Shown: positions 25,256 to 34,431 of the stretch, in pieces | How the letters are laid out: every line of letters begins with the position of its first letter | How positions within the stretch are numbered: position 1 is the stretch's first letter | From: Scytonema sp. UIC 10036 | Lineage (GTDB): Bacteria; Cyanobacteriota; Cyanobacteriia; Cyanobacteriales; Nostocaceae | NCBI RefSeq assembly: GCF_009725235.1 | Contig: NZ_WJFC01000038.1 | Coordinates: 16,071-80,070, forward strand | Reading direction: 5' to 3' | DNA length: 64,000 nt | Notes under the pieces: generated by a model | What the model saw: the letters and a program-made list of their open reading frames with translations, nothing else | What the model was told of the DNA's origin: nothing | Databases searched by the model: none | Program-made: the position numbers and the translations under genes

Positions 25256-26471
25256 AGGTAAGCATATATTAGTAGTCACTTCTGTCTATCCGATGACGGT
25301 TGATGGCAATCATGGTGCTTTTATACGGGAAGCAATTTTACGCTTGCAACCAACAGGAGCTAAATTCACAGTCTTTGCTCCCGCCTATGAAGCTTGTCAA
25401 AGTTATATATTAGATGGGATTAAAATTTACCGCTTTCGCTACTGTCCAAAACACTTTGAAAATCTTGCCCGTGATGGTGCTCCTACCAAGTTGCAAAGAC
25501 AACCTCTTTATTTGCTAGTTGCGGCTTTGTATATTTTTTTAGGTACATTGCAATTGTTTTGGGTGTGCTGTAGAGAAAAACCAAACCTACTTCAGATTCA
25601 TTGGCCTTTTCCTCATGGATTGATGGCTTTCCCTAGCAGCGTTTTACTAGGTATCCCGATGGTGTTTAGTTTTCACGGTGCTGAACTGCTGTTAATGAAT
25701 AAGTTCAGTTTTGTAGCATATATCCTTCGTTGGTTATTGCCTATTGCTAAAGGTGTTACAGCCAATTCTTCCTTTACTTATGGGTTAATTCGTAAACTTT
25801 ACAACAACCCTGTTACCATTATTCCCTATGGTCTGACTATCGAAGTTAAACACAATCAAGCGCGATCGCTACAGGAAGTCCCTACACTTTTGTTTGTCGG
25901 TAGGCTAGATGAACGCAAAGGCTTGCGCTATTTATTGGAGGCTTTACCTTTAGTGTTGGCTGAAAGATCGGTACGCTTGAGAGTTGTGGGCAAAGGAATT
26001 CTCGAACAAGAAATTAAGTCCCAGTGTCACACCTTAGAGTTAGATAATGTAGTTGATTTCTTGGGATTTGTCAGTAAAGAAGAACTCGCTGATGAATATG
26101 CAGGATGCGACATCTTTGTATTACCAGCGATAGTGGATAGCAAAGGTGACACGGAAGGTTTGGGAATTGTGGCGATCGAGGCTTTAGCTCACCAAAAACC
26201 TGTTATTGCTAGCGCTGTTGGGGGAATTCCAGATGTCATCCAATCCGGTATTACGGGATTGTTAGTACCAGAAAAATCTCCTGAAGCTCTAGCACAAGCC
26301 ATCCTTACCTTGCTATCAGATCCTGTTAAAGCCATAACAATGGGGCAAAAAGGTTTAGCCGATGTTCAATTCCGTTTTTCCTGGTCTCGGATTATACCAA
26401 TGTGGCAGCAAGTTTTTGCTACAGCTCTGGATTCCTGTTTCAATGAAAAAACTCCTGAAAGAATTGTATAG
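25245..26471 (+). CDS. Glycosyltransferase family 4
   Basis: A 408-aa GT-B retaining glycosyltransferase; ATG 25245 (MNIKGKHILVVTSVYP) is preferred because it overlaps the upstream gene and starts the first Rossmann strand. The N-terminal domain has DGNHGAFIREAILRLQ and FSFHGAELLL; the C-terminal domain has LLFVGRLDERKGLRYLLEAL and the donor-binding E-x7-E motif in the segment DTEGLGIVAIEALAHQKPVIA. Such enzymes transfer hexoses from nucleotide sugars during exopolysaccharide or glycolipid synthesis at the cytoplasmic membrane. It is the second gene of the six-gene plus-strand cluster. Confidence 0.92.
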   Translation: MNIKGKHILVVTSVYPMTVDGNHGAFIREAILRLQPTGAKFTVFAPAYEACQSYILDGIKIYRFRYCPKHFENLARDGAPTKLQRQPLYLLVAALYIFLGTLQLFWVCCREKPNLLQIHWPFPHGLMAFPSSVLLGIPMVFSFHGAELLLMNKFSFVAYILRWLLPIAKGVTANSSFTYGLIRKLYNNPVTIIPYGLTIEVKHNQARSLQEVPTLLFVGRLDERKGLRYLLEALPLVLAERSVRLRVVGKGILEQEIKSQCHTLELDNVVDFLGFVSKEELADEYAGCDIFVLPAIVDSKGDTEGLGIVAIEALAHQKPVIASAVGGIPDVIQSGITGLLVPEKSPEALAQAILTLLSDPVKAITMGQKGLADVQFRFSWSRIIPMWQQVFATALDSCFNEKTPERIV

Positions 26472-26540
26472 TAAACATTTCCTAAAACAGCAAAGCCATC
26501 GCTTTCGCACAGCAACTATAGTCTATCAGAGTTGTAGAAA

Positions 26541-28139
26541 ATGACGCAGTCCCATCTATCTGTATCTAATGGAGTTTTAACGACGTTTGTAGCAGCCCCC
26601 TTGGGTGTCATGGGGATTCTCTCTGTGACCATTCTTTTACCAACTTTGAACGATCCTCAATCAAGAATTTACTATTCAAGTATAGGTTACCCTGCACTAC
26701 AACGTGTAGCTGGCAAACCAATTACAGTTCAGACTGTCGCATCAACGACAAAAACTGTAGAGGATAGTCTAGCCGCTCCGGGCGAATCTGTTCCCCTCCA
26801 GGAAGTAGATGTTCGCCCTTTGGTATCAGGACAAGTAGAAAAAGTTTACGTAGCTGAAGGGCAGTGGGTACGTCGCAGTCAACCCCTACTTCAATTACAA
26901 AAAGCATCTTTTCAAGACAGGGTGAATACAGCTCGGAACAATCTTGCCACTGCTGAAAAGAATCTTCAGGCTTTGCAAAGCTTAGCACCTGAAAGACTGT
27001 CAGAATTACACGAAAATGTTAGGCTTGCCCAAGCAAGGCTATATGCAGCTAAAACTAGACTCAAAGCCATCGATACTTTAGCAGAGCAAGAAGTTAAAAA
27101 CAATGTCGCAGCTGCTCAAGCGAGGCTAAAGACATCTGAAAAAAAAGTGCAACAGCTTCAATTGTTAGTACAGCAGGGAGCTATTGCCAAATTTCAACTA
27201 TATGATATGCAAGATATTTATGCTACTCGTAAAAGAGAACTACTAGCTGCTCAGCAAGGAGTTGTTGAAACTGAAAATAAGCGATTTATTAACCAAGATT
27301 TTTACATTACTCGTGAAAACGATTTTATTTCTGCTCGTAAAGCCCTGGAGCTTGCTCAAAAAACTCTAGATAAAGAACTGGCAGATGCTCGCCTCAGCTT
27401 GGAAAACAGAAAAATAGAACTGCAGGAGGCTCTAAGAGATTTAAATAGAACAGTTATTTATGCCAGTACCGATGGTTTGGTAAGTAGAGTCAATATTCAT
27501 ACAGGAGAAATAGTAGATTCTCGTAGTAGCGATTCTCTGCTCACTCTGGCTCAAAATACTGTTTTTAAAGCTTACATCGACCAAGCGCGACTTAACAAAG
27601 TTAAGGTAGGTGATAAGGCTACAGTTCGTTTGATAGCTTACCCCGGACGCACTTTCAATGGGCGAGTCATCCAACTCAACCCTACAGTCGAAACCGATGC
27701 CACCAAACCCAGCAAAGCAGGTATTGACCGTCAGTATACCTATTCTGTATGGGTTGCTGTAGATAATTTGCAAATGTCTCCTGGGTTGCAAGGTTATGTT
27801 GAGTTTGAACGCACTAGCACCCGCTTAGTTGTCCCAGAAAGCTCCGTGAGTCATTTGTCTGCTGGTGAAGGCATGGTGATGGTTGCAGAAGCAGGCAAAG
27901 CTGTTATTAAAAAAGTGAAGCTAGGGAGGACATTTGACAACCAACGGGAAGTGCTAGAAGGTTTAAAACCAGGAGAACTCGTAGTCCTATTCCCTGGAGC
28001 ATTACGTCCTAATGATGCAATTGACAGCCAATTCGGTAAATACCAGACAACAAGCCCAGAAACTGTAACCAATACTACATTTTCTCCACGAACTGACAAA
28101 AACCAGTCCGTACAAATACCAGTTGCTAAGAATAGTTAG
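26541..28139 (+). CDS. HlyD/RND-type membrane fusion protein
   Basis: A 532-aa periplasmic adaptor. A hydrophobic N-terminal anchor (about 12-35) is followed by a split lipoyl domain (VDVRPLVSGQVEKVYVAEGQWVRRSQPLLQL), a very long coiled-coil hairpin (about 128-300, rich in A, L, K, E, Q), the second lipoyl half (VIYASTDGLVSRVNIHTGEIV) and the beta-barrel/membrane-proximal domain (GDKATVRLIAYPGRTFNGRV). Such proteins link an inner-membrane ABC, MFS or RND pump to an outer-membrane channel. No pump or TolC-like gene is in the cluster, so partners must be encoded elsewhere, or the protein serves export of the glycan made by the flanking genes. Confidence 0.9.
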   Translation: MTQSHLSVSNGVLTTFVAAPLGVMGILSVTILLPTLNDPQSRIYYSSIGYPALQRVAGKPITVQTVASTTKTVEDSLAAPGESVPLQEVDVRPLVSGQVEKVYVAEGQWVRRSQPLLQLQKASFQDRVNTARNNLATAEKNLQALQSLAPERLSELHENVRLAQARLYAAKTRLKAIDTLAEQEVKNNVAAAQARLKTSEKKVQQLQLLVQQGAIAKFQLYDMQDIYATRKRELLAAQQGVVETENKRFINQDFYITRENDFISARKALELAQKTLDKELADARLSLENRKIELQEALRDLNRTVIYASTDGLVSRVNIHTGEIVDSRSSDSLLTLAQNTVFKAYIDQARLNKVKVGDKATVRLIAYPGRTFNGRVIQLNPTVETDATKPSKAGIDRQYTYSVWVAVDNLQMSPGLQGYVEFERTSTRLVVPESSVSHLSAGEGMVMVAEAGKAVIKKVKLGRTFDNQREVLEGLKPGELVVLFPGALRPNDAIDSQFGKYQTTSPETVTNTTFSPRTDKNQSVQIPVAKNS

Positions 28140-28152
28140 GAAATTATTGAGC

Positions 28153-29511
28153 ATGAAGAATTTGGCTTATTGGCAAAACTGGTTAAATCGGGAAAAAATT
28201 ATTCTTCTCATAGGGTCTCTATTTTTACTTTTTGGAGCAACTTTTCCCTGGTACCGATTACCGACTCCAATTTTAGAGGCGTTCGGAACAAATCTTGTTT
28301 TTACAAACATTGGCAGGATTGTGGCAGGAATGTTTGCTTTTCTGGGTTTAGCGTTTACTTTCTTATTTAGTATCAGTCACGCTCCTCGATCGCTATTTTG
28401 GACTGGGTTGATATCAGTTTTACTCTTTCCTTATTTCATAACAACTTGGAGTCCTAAGGTTGCTTTTATTGCATCTAGCTATTACAAGCAAGTGGAAAGT
28501 GTATCATATCATGTAAATAGCAATTTTTCAGAAGTTCAAGCCCAGTGGAAACAGAATATTTTTCTAGATAAACCAGAACCCCCTCCAACAACTTTTGAAC
28601 TTTCTATTCAAGATAGTCGGTTTTTCCAACTTCCTTCTTGGGATAAAGTTTTGCAAAATGGATTGGGTTATAAAAATAGCTTTTTTAGCTTCATTGGTAA
28701 AGGTTGGAGTTACAGTTGGATTGGGTTTGTAATTAGCTTAATAGGATATTATTTGGCAGATGAAAATAAAAATGTACAGTTGTTGATTCGGGATGTTAGT
28801 TTGTTCTTTCTCGTTACAGTATTATTATTGACTATTATTTTGATTTCACAGGTAGGAGTTAATATTGTTAATTATCAACTAGAGACTCAATTTGCAAAAG
28901 GAGAATATGGCAAAGTTGTTAATATTAGTAAAACTTTGGCATCATGGTATCCTCCTTTACAAGGCGACGAAGCTTTTTTCGAGCGATTGGCAAAGGCAGA
29001 GTTTTACGGAGGTGAACCAGAACCAGCTTTGCTTAACTTTGTTAAAGGACTAGAACACTATAAATTAGGTGATTTTCAAGAAGCAGAAAACGACTTTCAA
29101 AAATCTTTGTATATCCAACCCAATCTTTTTTTAGCTAGAGGATATCTTGCATCAGCTATCCTCAATCAAGGAGTAAATTATCTGAAAGATTCTAATATTA
29201 GAAAGCCAGGTACAGCAGCAGATATTTTTGAGAAAGTTTTGCAAATTTTCCCCAATCATGTCGAGGCTCTTTACGATTTGATGTTGGCAAGAGTTGTGAA
29301 TGGAGAATTTCAAAAATCAGCAGAGACTGCGAAACAAATCATACAAGGGCAGCAGTACTTTCAAGAACCAAGTATTGGTTTGTTGGGACAAGCTTATTTA
29401 CACTTAGCTTGGGCTGATTACCATAATGATGATATTAACAAAACTTGGGAACGGTACCGCCAGTCTGTCGATCCCAGAACTTGGAGTAAATTTTCTGGGG
29501 AAGAGAAATGA
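28153..29511 (+). CDS. Polytopic membrane protein with TPR repeats
   Basis: A 452-aa protein, start ATG 28153 (MKNLAYWQNWL). Its N-terminal half has several hydrophobic helices (IILLIGSLFLLFGATFPW, IVAGMFAFLGLAFTFLF, TGLISVLLFPYFITT, and two more around 190-250). The C-terminal half consists of TPR-like helical pairs (FVKGLEHYKLGDFQEAENDF; LYDLMLARVVNGEFQKSAET; GQAYLHLAWADYHND). The function is unknown; the architecture suggests a scaffold for a membrane glycan-assembly complex. Its stop overlaps the GT39 start (ATGA at 29508-29511). It overlaps no other gene and sits 13 bp after the membrane fusion protein gene. Confidence 0.82.
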   Translation: MKNLAYWQNWLNREKIILLIGSLFLLFGATFPWYRLPTPILEAFGTNLVFTNIGRIVAGMFAFLGLAFTFLFSISHAPRSLFWTGLISVLLFPYFITTWSPKVAFIASSYYKQVESVSYHVNSNFSEVQAQWKQNIFLDKPEPPPTTFELSIQDSRFFQLPSWDKVLQNGLGYKNSFFSFIGKGWSYSWIGFVISLIGYYLADENKNVQLLIRDVSLFFLVTVLLLTIILISQVGVNIVNYQLETQFAKGEYGKVVNISKTLASWYPPLQGDEAFFERLAKAEFYGGEPEPALLNFVKGLEHYKLGDFQEAENDFQKSLYIQPNLFLARGYLASAILNQGVNYLKDSNIRKPGTAADIFEKVLQIFPNHVEALYDLMLARVVNGEFQKSAETAKQIIQGQQYFQEPSIGLLGQAYLHLAWADYHNDDINKTWERYRQSVDPRTWSKFSGEEK

Positions 29512-32500
29512 AACAGCTAGTGCAAAAAGAAAGGGGGAAAAGCTTAATTTATAGGATTTTCAAGCGTTTTCAATTAGATAGTTATTTTTGCGAGACTGCA
29601 GTAGAGCGTTGGTTGGCATTGGGACTGCTATTAACCTTGGGACTTTTACTAGGAATGTTGGGTTTTTCTATATGGGAAAAAATCCCCTCTCCTGTAGAGC
29701 GAGTTATTTGGTCACAACAAGCTCAATGGATTGCTCCTCAAACACCAACTTACCGTTTTTATGCTCGTCATACCTTTTATTTATCCGATAGTGCCAAGGT
29801 GGCTTGGGTTGCTGTTAGTGCAGATAATGATTTTACTCTGTACGTCAACGGGCAACAGGTAACAAGAGAAAACAGCCGTTTCAACAACTCTGTTGGTTTG
29901 AGTACTGAATTAAAAATGCCGTTTCAAGCTATTAATGATAGCGATCGCTACCGTGTTTCAACTGGACTCAATTATTTACTTGCCAGTTCCAACGATTGGA
30001 AATTAACAGCTTATGTAGATATAACTTCATACTTGCGTTTGGGTAAAAATGTCATTGGTTTAGAAATCCAAAAAGGACAAACAAATCCGCGTGTAGTTGT
30101 TGAGGGAGTTGTTTATCCTATTGCTGATAACAAGCCAATTATTCTGACAACAGGAGTCGCTTCTTGGCAAGTCGCAAATCTGTCAGAAACCCACCGCTCG
30201 CTTCAATGGTTTGACGTAGATTTTCCCGATACAAATTGGTTAGAAGCTAAAGTGCTGGGTTCTGTTAAAGAAGCAACCTACACTCGGTTAAGTAAAAATT
30301 TGTTCGCTCGCCCCCTACAGGGAAATTGGGTGACTGGAAACCACAGTTCTTATGGAGAGGTATGGCTAACAGGTGTATGGCAAATGCCAAAAACTCAAAT
30401 TTCTCATGCCTATATTCGCTTTGCTGGAACAGGGGAATATTCCCTACTACTTAACAGTGCTCTAGTTAGCCATTACAAAATAGAAGATGGCAAACAGTTA
30501 CATCTTGTGGAAGTGACAAAACTTCTGCAACCGGGTAGTAATATTTTAGCCGTAAGGCTGGCTCATTCTTTAGAGCCAAGATTAACAAATGGCTCTGTAA
30601 ACTTTTTCTTGGATGGATGGGCGGAAAGAGAAAAAGGTGAGATTATTGGGGCGATCGCAACCGATGAGACTTGGAAGACTTTGGCAGAGCCAGTAGTAGG
30701 TTGGGTAAAAGGAGAGGGTTCTGGAAAACCTGCAACCCTTCTAGGTTTACCTCAACGGCATAAGTTTCAACACAGTTTTGAAGGTAATGCCTATCTGCTG
30801 AATTACCCGCAATACTTGTGGCGTCAGAGTATTTGGCAATTCCTTGCTGTTGGCTTGACTTTGATTTATGCCTTAATTTTAGGTTTTTGGTTGGGGTACC
30901 GGGATAGTTGGTGGCATAGCTTGAATGCAGGAGCAGCAATACTTTCACCAGGAACTCTGTTTTTAATCGGCATTGGTTTACTCAAACACCGCTATGCAGA
31001 AGCAGAAATTGGGCTGTTGTTTGCTCAACCAAAAAGCAATTACGTAATATTGCTTGGGTTTGCGAACATTGTGTTGCTAAGTTTGATATTAAGTCAAATG
31101 AAAAGTAGATTGGGGACATTACCTCGCGGAAGCTTGTGGTTTTTCTTTGGGGTGGTTACCTTTATTGGTGTGGGCTTGGTAACAGGAGAAAACCTTGTCC
31201 TTATTCTGCTTTTTGTTGGTGGAATCATCACCCTAACTAGCAATTCTAGTTTTCCTCTCGTTCCCAGCCTCAGGCTGGGAACGAGGGGGAGAGGGCAAAA
31301 TTGGTTGACACAAATATGGCGATCGCACGATCGATGGTTGTTGGTATTGATTGTAACTATCGGTTTTGGACTTAGGGTATATCATCTCGGTTTCATGGAC
31401 TTGGATTCTGATGAAAATACCTCCCTTGATGCAACGAGAGGAATCCTTCGCACAGGCGCTCCCATAGCAACTTCTGGTATTTGGTACACTCGCGGACCTT
31501 TCTATCACTACTTACTAGCTCTATGGCTACGGATAATCGGAGATTCTATCGTCCATGCAAGGTTTTTTTCCGTACTTTGGGGTACAGCCACCCTAGTTTT
31601 AATTTACATCTTTGCCCGTAAGGTGACTGGAAAAGTTTGGATTGCTCTATTTATCACTGCAGTTTTAGCCCTCAGCCCTTGGGAAATTTGGTATTCACGT
31701 AACATCCGATTTTACCAACTTCTACAATTTCTGACTATTTTATCTTTCTGGTTATTTTTCAAAGGTTTCATTGAGCAAGCAAGCAAACGTTATCAATACC
31801 TCTTTTTCATTGCTCTCACGTGTACTTTACTCACCCAAGAAATCAGTTTAACGATCCTGCCAACATTTCTCCTTGGTTTTCTTTACTTTTACCGTCCATT
31901 TCGATTACTGCGCGATTGGCAGATTGTTTTAGGTAGCATAATGACCTTAATTATTTTTATCTACTGCCTTGGTTTTTCTTCCATCCGACTTTTGACTCCT
32001 CTAGCTGCATTATCTGATAGTACAGCGTCCTATCTGAGGCTTCACTTTTCCAATATCACAGAGTTGTCTGCCAATTTCTTTATCGGTCCTGACAGAATGC
32101 AAACTGTATATACATTGTTTTTTATGATGGGATTTGTCTACTTCTTCAAACAGAATAACCTTCAAATAATATTCTTTTTTAGTGGTATTATTAGTCAAAT
32201 AATTATTGTCACAATTCTCAGCTATCAGTCAGAAGAGCGATATGCATATGGTATTTATCCACTGTTTATTTTGCTAACTATTTATAGTACAATCTCTATA
32301 ACAGAAAGTTTAGGTAATAAGTTTCAGTTAGTATTGAATGGTGCAATACCGCTACGAACAATAACCTTGAGCTTTGCTATTCTCCTATTACTGATCAATA
32401 CACAGCCTACTAGAATGTTGGCTGGCTATCAAGAAGCTATTAACAGACGCAATACTTCGATATTTGAATATATACGCATTCACAAACAACCAGAAGATGT

Positions 32501-32864
32501 AGTCATTTCACCAACTCCTTCTTTTGGCTCAATTAGTTTAAATGGTTTAGATTACTTTTTATTAGGAAGCAACTTTTTTGATGGATTGTACTGGAATGAA
32601 GGCAGATTGATTGACCGTTGGGCGGGTGGGGTAGTCGTTAGTAACATAGACCAAATGAATCGTATTTTAGAGAAATCGAAGCGCGTGTGGCTTCATATAG
32701 ACGACATTCGAGAAAGTAGAATTAACACTGAGACTTGGCAGTATATTCAAACCTTGGGTAAACCAGTCATTGATACCTTTGGTACTCGTTTGCGTCTTTG
32801 GCAACCAGAAGATGGATTGCCAAGTCGAATACCAAACACAGGTAAAGATTTAGGAGCTTATTAA
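29508..32864 (+). CDS. GT39-type membrane glycosyltransferase with N-terminal beta-sandwich domains
   Basis: An unusually long (1118 aa) GT-C protein. After one N-terminal helix (about 35-57) come two galactose-binding-like beta-sandwich modules (about 75-205, AWVAVSADNDFTLYVNGQQV; and about 225-370, HAYIRFAGTGEYSLLLNSAL ... LQPGSNILAVRLAHS). From about 440 on there are many transmembrane helices, and the PMT/ArnT-type catalytic loop appears as MDLDSDENTSLDATRGIL with RGPFYHYLLALW. GT39 enzymes transfer a sugar from a polyprenyl-phosphate donor to protein or lipid outside the membrane. A 29-bp palindromic repeat (31257-31285) lies in frame in the linker before the catalytic part. It is coupled to the TPR gene by ATGA. 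Confidence 0.87.
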   Translation: MKQLVQKERGKSLIYRIFKRFQLDSYFCETAVERWLALGLLLTLGLLLGMLGFSIWEKIPSPVERVIWSQQAQWIAPQTPTYRFYARHTFYLSDSAKVAWVAVSADNDFTLYVNGQQVTRENSRFNNSVGLSTELKMPFQAINDSDRYRVSTGLNYLLASSNDWKLTAYVDITSYLRLGKNVIGLEIQKGQTNPRVVVEGVVYPIADNKPIILTTGVASWQVANLSETHRSLQWFDVDFPDTNWLEAKVLGSVKEATYTRLSKNLFARPLQGNWVTGNHSSYGEVWLTGVWQMPKTQISHAYIRFAGTGEYSLLLNSALVSHYKIEDGKQLHLVEVTKLLQPGSNILAVRLAHSLEPRLTNGSVNFFLDGWAEREKGEIIGAIATDETWKTLAEPVVGWVKGEGSGKPATLLGLPQRHKFQHSFEGNAYLLNYPQYLWRQSIWQFLAVGLTLIYALILGFWLGYRDSWWHSLNAGAAILSPGTLFLIGIGLLKHRYAEAEIGLLFAQPKSNYVILLGFANIVLLSLILSQMKSRLGTLPRGSLWFFFGVVTFIGVGLVTGENLVLILLFVGGIITLTSNSSFPLVPSLRLGTRGRGQNWLTQIWRSHDRWLLVLIVTIGFGLRVYHLGFMDLDSDENTSLDATRGILRTGAPIATSGIWYTRGPFYHYLLALWLRIIGDSIVHARFFSVLWGTATLVLIYIFARKVTGKVWIALFITAVLALSPWEIWYSRNIRFYQLLQFLTILSFWLFFKGFIEQASKRYQYLFFIALTCTLLTQEISLTILPTFLLGFLYFYRPFRLLRDWQIVLGSIMTLIIFIYCLGFSSIRLLTPLAALSDSTASYLRLHFSNITELSANFFIGPDRMQTVYTLFFMMGFVYFFKQNNLQIIFFFSGIISQIIIVTILSYQSEERYAYGIYPLFILLTIYSTISITESLGNKFQLVLNGAIPLRTITLSFAILLLLINTQPTRMLAGYQEAINRRNTSIFEYIRIHKQPEDVVISPTPSFGSISLNGLDYFLLGSNFFDGLYWNEGRLIDRWAGGVVVSNIDQMNRILEKSKRVWLHIDDIRESRINTETWQYIQTLGKPVIDTFGTRLRLWQPEDGLPSRIPNTGKDLGAY
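31257..31285 (+). repeat. 29-bp perfect palindromic repeat inside GT39 gene
   Basis: CTCGTTCCCAGCCT - C - AGGCTGGGAACGAG, 14-bp perfect arms round one base. Same family as 23945-24114. It is translated as PLVPSLRLGTRG without breaking the reading frame. Confidence 0.92.
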
Positions 32865-32870
32865 GAAGAA

Positions 32871-32903
32871 TTTTGGATTTTAGATTTTGGATTTTGGATT
32901 TTA
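32871..32903. repeat. TTTTGGA heptamer tandem repeat
   Basis: About four to five imperfect copies of GATTTTG / GATTTTA in the gap between the GT39 gene and the flippase-like gene. The same repeat occurs at 54984-55017 (inverted) and 56571-56613. Confidence 0.85.
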
Positions 32904-32976
32904 CAAGTTAGGAGCAAGAAATTATTAATTAATTATCTATTTAATTATGATTAAGTAAAAAAAATTAGATTCAACT

Positions 32977-33948
32977 ATGAAAATAAATTCGCTCGCTCTT
33001 CTCAAAACACTCGTCAGTATCAGTCTATTAGCATGGGTATTCACTCGGATAGATTTCAATCTAGCATTGAATCAGTTTAAACATCTCTCTCTGCCCTTTA
33101 TCATCTTTGCTTTACTTTTCTACACAGGTTGTCAATGGTTGAGTTGCTGGCGCTGGCTGGTAGTTCTGAATTCTAGCGGTCATTCAGCACCAATAAGCAG
33201 CCTGCTAAGCAGCTATTTTGCTGGGATGTTTTTAAATATTTTTCTCCCAGGCGCTCTTGGTGGAGATGCTTACCGAGTGTATCGAGTTGCCAAACACGTT
33301 CAAGACTCAGAAGTAGCACTCGTATCCGTATTTTTAGAACGATTCACAGGTTTAGTAGCTTTATCTGCTTTGGCTTTAATTGGTCTCCCTCCAGCATTTA
33401 AACTAGTGGCACGTTGGGATATTGTTCTACTCTTTCTGATTTGTGTAGGAAGTTTAGTAGGAGCAGTTTTGCTGATATCAAGTCCTCAGTTGTTGATTTG
33501 GGCAGAACCTTGGCTTTTAAAGTTTCGCCTGAGCGCAATAGCTGCTCGTTTTGCTAAAATTCAAATCTTGTTACGAAAATTCGCCCAACACCGACAAGCT
33601 CTAGCGGTATCAATGAGCCTTTCACTATTACTACAGCTAGCGATAGTTGCTTATCACTATTTCATAGCCCAACAACTTAAAATTCCTATTTCTTATTTAC
33701 AACTTTTAGTATTTATTCCCATTATTGTGGTAGTGACTTTACTTCCTATATCTTTAGGAGGACTAGGTCTAAAAGAAGGTTTATGGGTGTATCTATTCAG
33801 TCGAGTTGGTTTAACTGCCGAACAAGCCCTACTCTTATCTCTAACAATAACCGTTCTCAGTTGGCTGTTAAGTTTGCCTGGGGCTATCGTCTTGCTTCTG
33901 GATTTTACGGGATTTCAACTGGTGATACAGGGGAAGCAGGGAAAGTAG
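32977..33948 (+). CDS. Flippase-like / lysylphosphatidylglycerol-synthase TM domain protein (UPF0104)
   Basis: A 323-aa integral membrane protein with about eight hydrophobic helices. Typical family sites are LLSSYFAGMFLNIFLPGALGGDAYRVYRVAKH (about 71-102) and SVFLERFTGLVALSALALIG, matching the YbhN/AglD-like LPG_synthase_TM family. The C-terminus has LPISLGGLGLKEGLWVYLF. AglD-type members take part in protein glycosylation in archaea; others are suspected lipid flippases. Its place as the last gene of the glycosyltransferase cluster (112 bp after the GT39 gene) fits a lipid-linked-sugar role, though this is inference. The enzymatic C-terminal synthase domain of MprF is not present. Confidence 0.88.
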   Translation: MKINSLALLKTLVSISLLAWVFTRIDFNLALNQFKHLSLPFIIFALLFYTGCQWLSCWRWLVVLNSSGHSAPISSLLSSYFAGMFLNIFLPGALGGDAYRVYRVAKHVQDSEVALVSVFLERFTGLVALSALALIGLPPAFKLVARWDIVLLFLICVGSLVGAVLLISSPQLLIWAEPWLLKFRLSAIAARFAKIQILLRKFAQHRQALAVSMSLSLLLQLAIVAYHYFIAQQLKIPISYLQLLVFIPIIVVVTLLPISLGGLGLKEGLWVYLFSRVGLTAEQALLLSLTITVLSWLLSLPGAIVLLLDFTGFQLVIQGKQGK

Positions 33949-33968
33949 GGAGGAATATATGTTAGCTA

Positions 33969-33996
33969 GTACGGGCGGGGACGCCCGTACCACAAG
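33969..33996. repeat. 28-bp palindromic dispersed repeat (copy 2), terminator-like
   Basis: GTACGGGCG GGGA CGCCCGTAC is a perfect 9-bp stem with a tetraloop, followed by CACAAG. It matches the element at 865-892. It lies between convergent genes and could act as a transcription terminator for either, but has no T run. Confidence 0.8.
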
Positions 33997-34016
33997 ACAG
34001 AAATTTTGCCGCTATT

Positions 34017-34274
34017 TTACGCTTGTAGCGCGACCTCACTTTCCACAGATGTCGAGGAAAGAACTGTAGGAACTGATTCTATCTCCACTCGCACCCATTC
34101 AGAGTATACATCTTCCAAAAATCTACTGCGATCGCTGTTTCCGTTAGAATTCTCTCGCACTTTGAGAGTCGTTATGTAAACTCCTTGTACGACTTCATGC
34201 CCGTAACCAACGACTTGACCAATTAGCCCTGTAACTTGATGGCGTGCATAGTCACCAATCTCTAACATTGTCAT
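34017..34274 (-). CDS. Small hypothetical protein (85 aa)
   Basis: ATG start, MTMLEIGDYARHQVTGLIGQVVGYGHEVV. The N-terminal part looks like a small beta-barrel (short strands with Gly turns: GLIGQVVGYGHEV, VYITTLKVREN), reminiscent of KOW/SH3-like folds and distantly like the frame at 63709-63927 (PAYVAGKIGEI). The C-terminal part is acidic and probably unstructured. The function is unknown. It follows the GT4 gene on the same strand after 157 bp. Confidence 0.6.
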   Translation of the reverse strand: MTMLEIGDYARHQVTGLIGQVVGYGHEVVQGVYITTLKVRENSNGNSDRSRFLEDVYSEWVRVEIESVPTVLSSTSVESEVALQA

Positions 34275-34431
34275 AACTCCTTGACTAAATAGACGGAACA
34301 GTTTGTTTTTTACTTTTGCTACAGAATATTGAAATCTGTTGAACAGTTGTCACTTGAGGCGGTGAAATGATTGCAGCTTCCTTAATAGAGCGATTGAGGA
34401 ATACTAATTCAAGCGCTCGCACAAGTATCAA

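Noticed and set aside
26541..28139. Membrane fusion protein as DevB of heterocyst glycolipid export
   Set aside because: No DevC or DevA-type ABC genes adjoin it and the neighbours are glycosyltransferases; only the general HlyD/RND adaptor assignment is supported.
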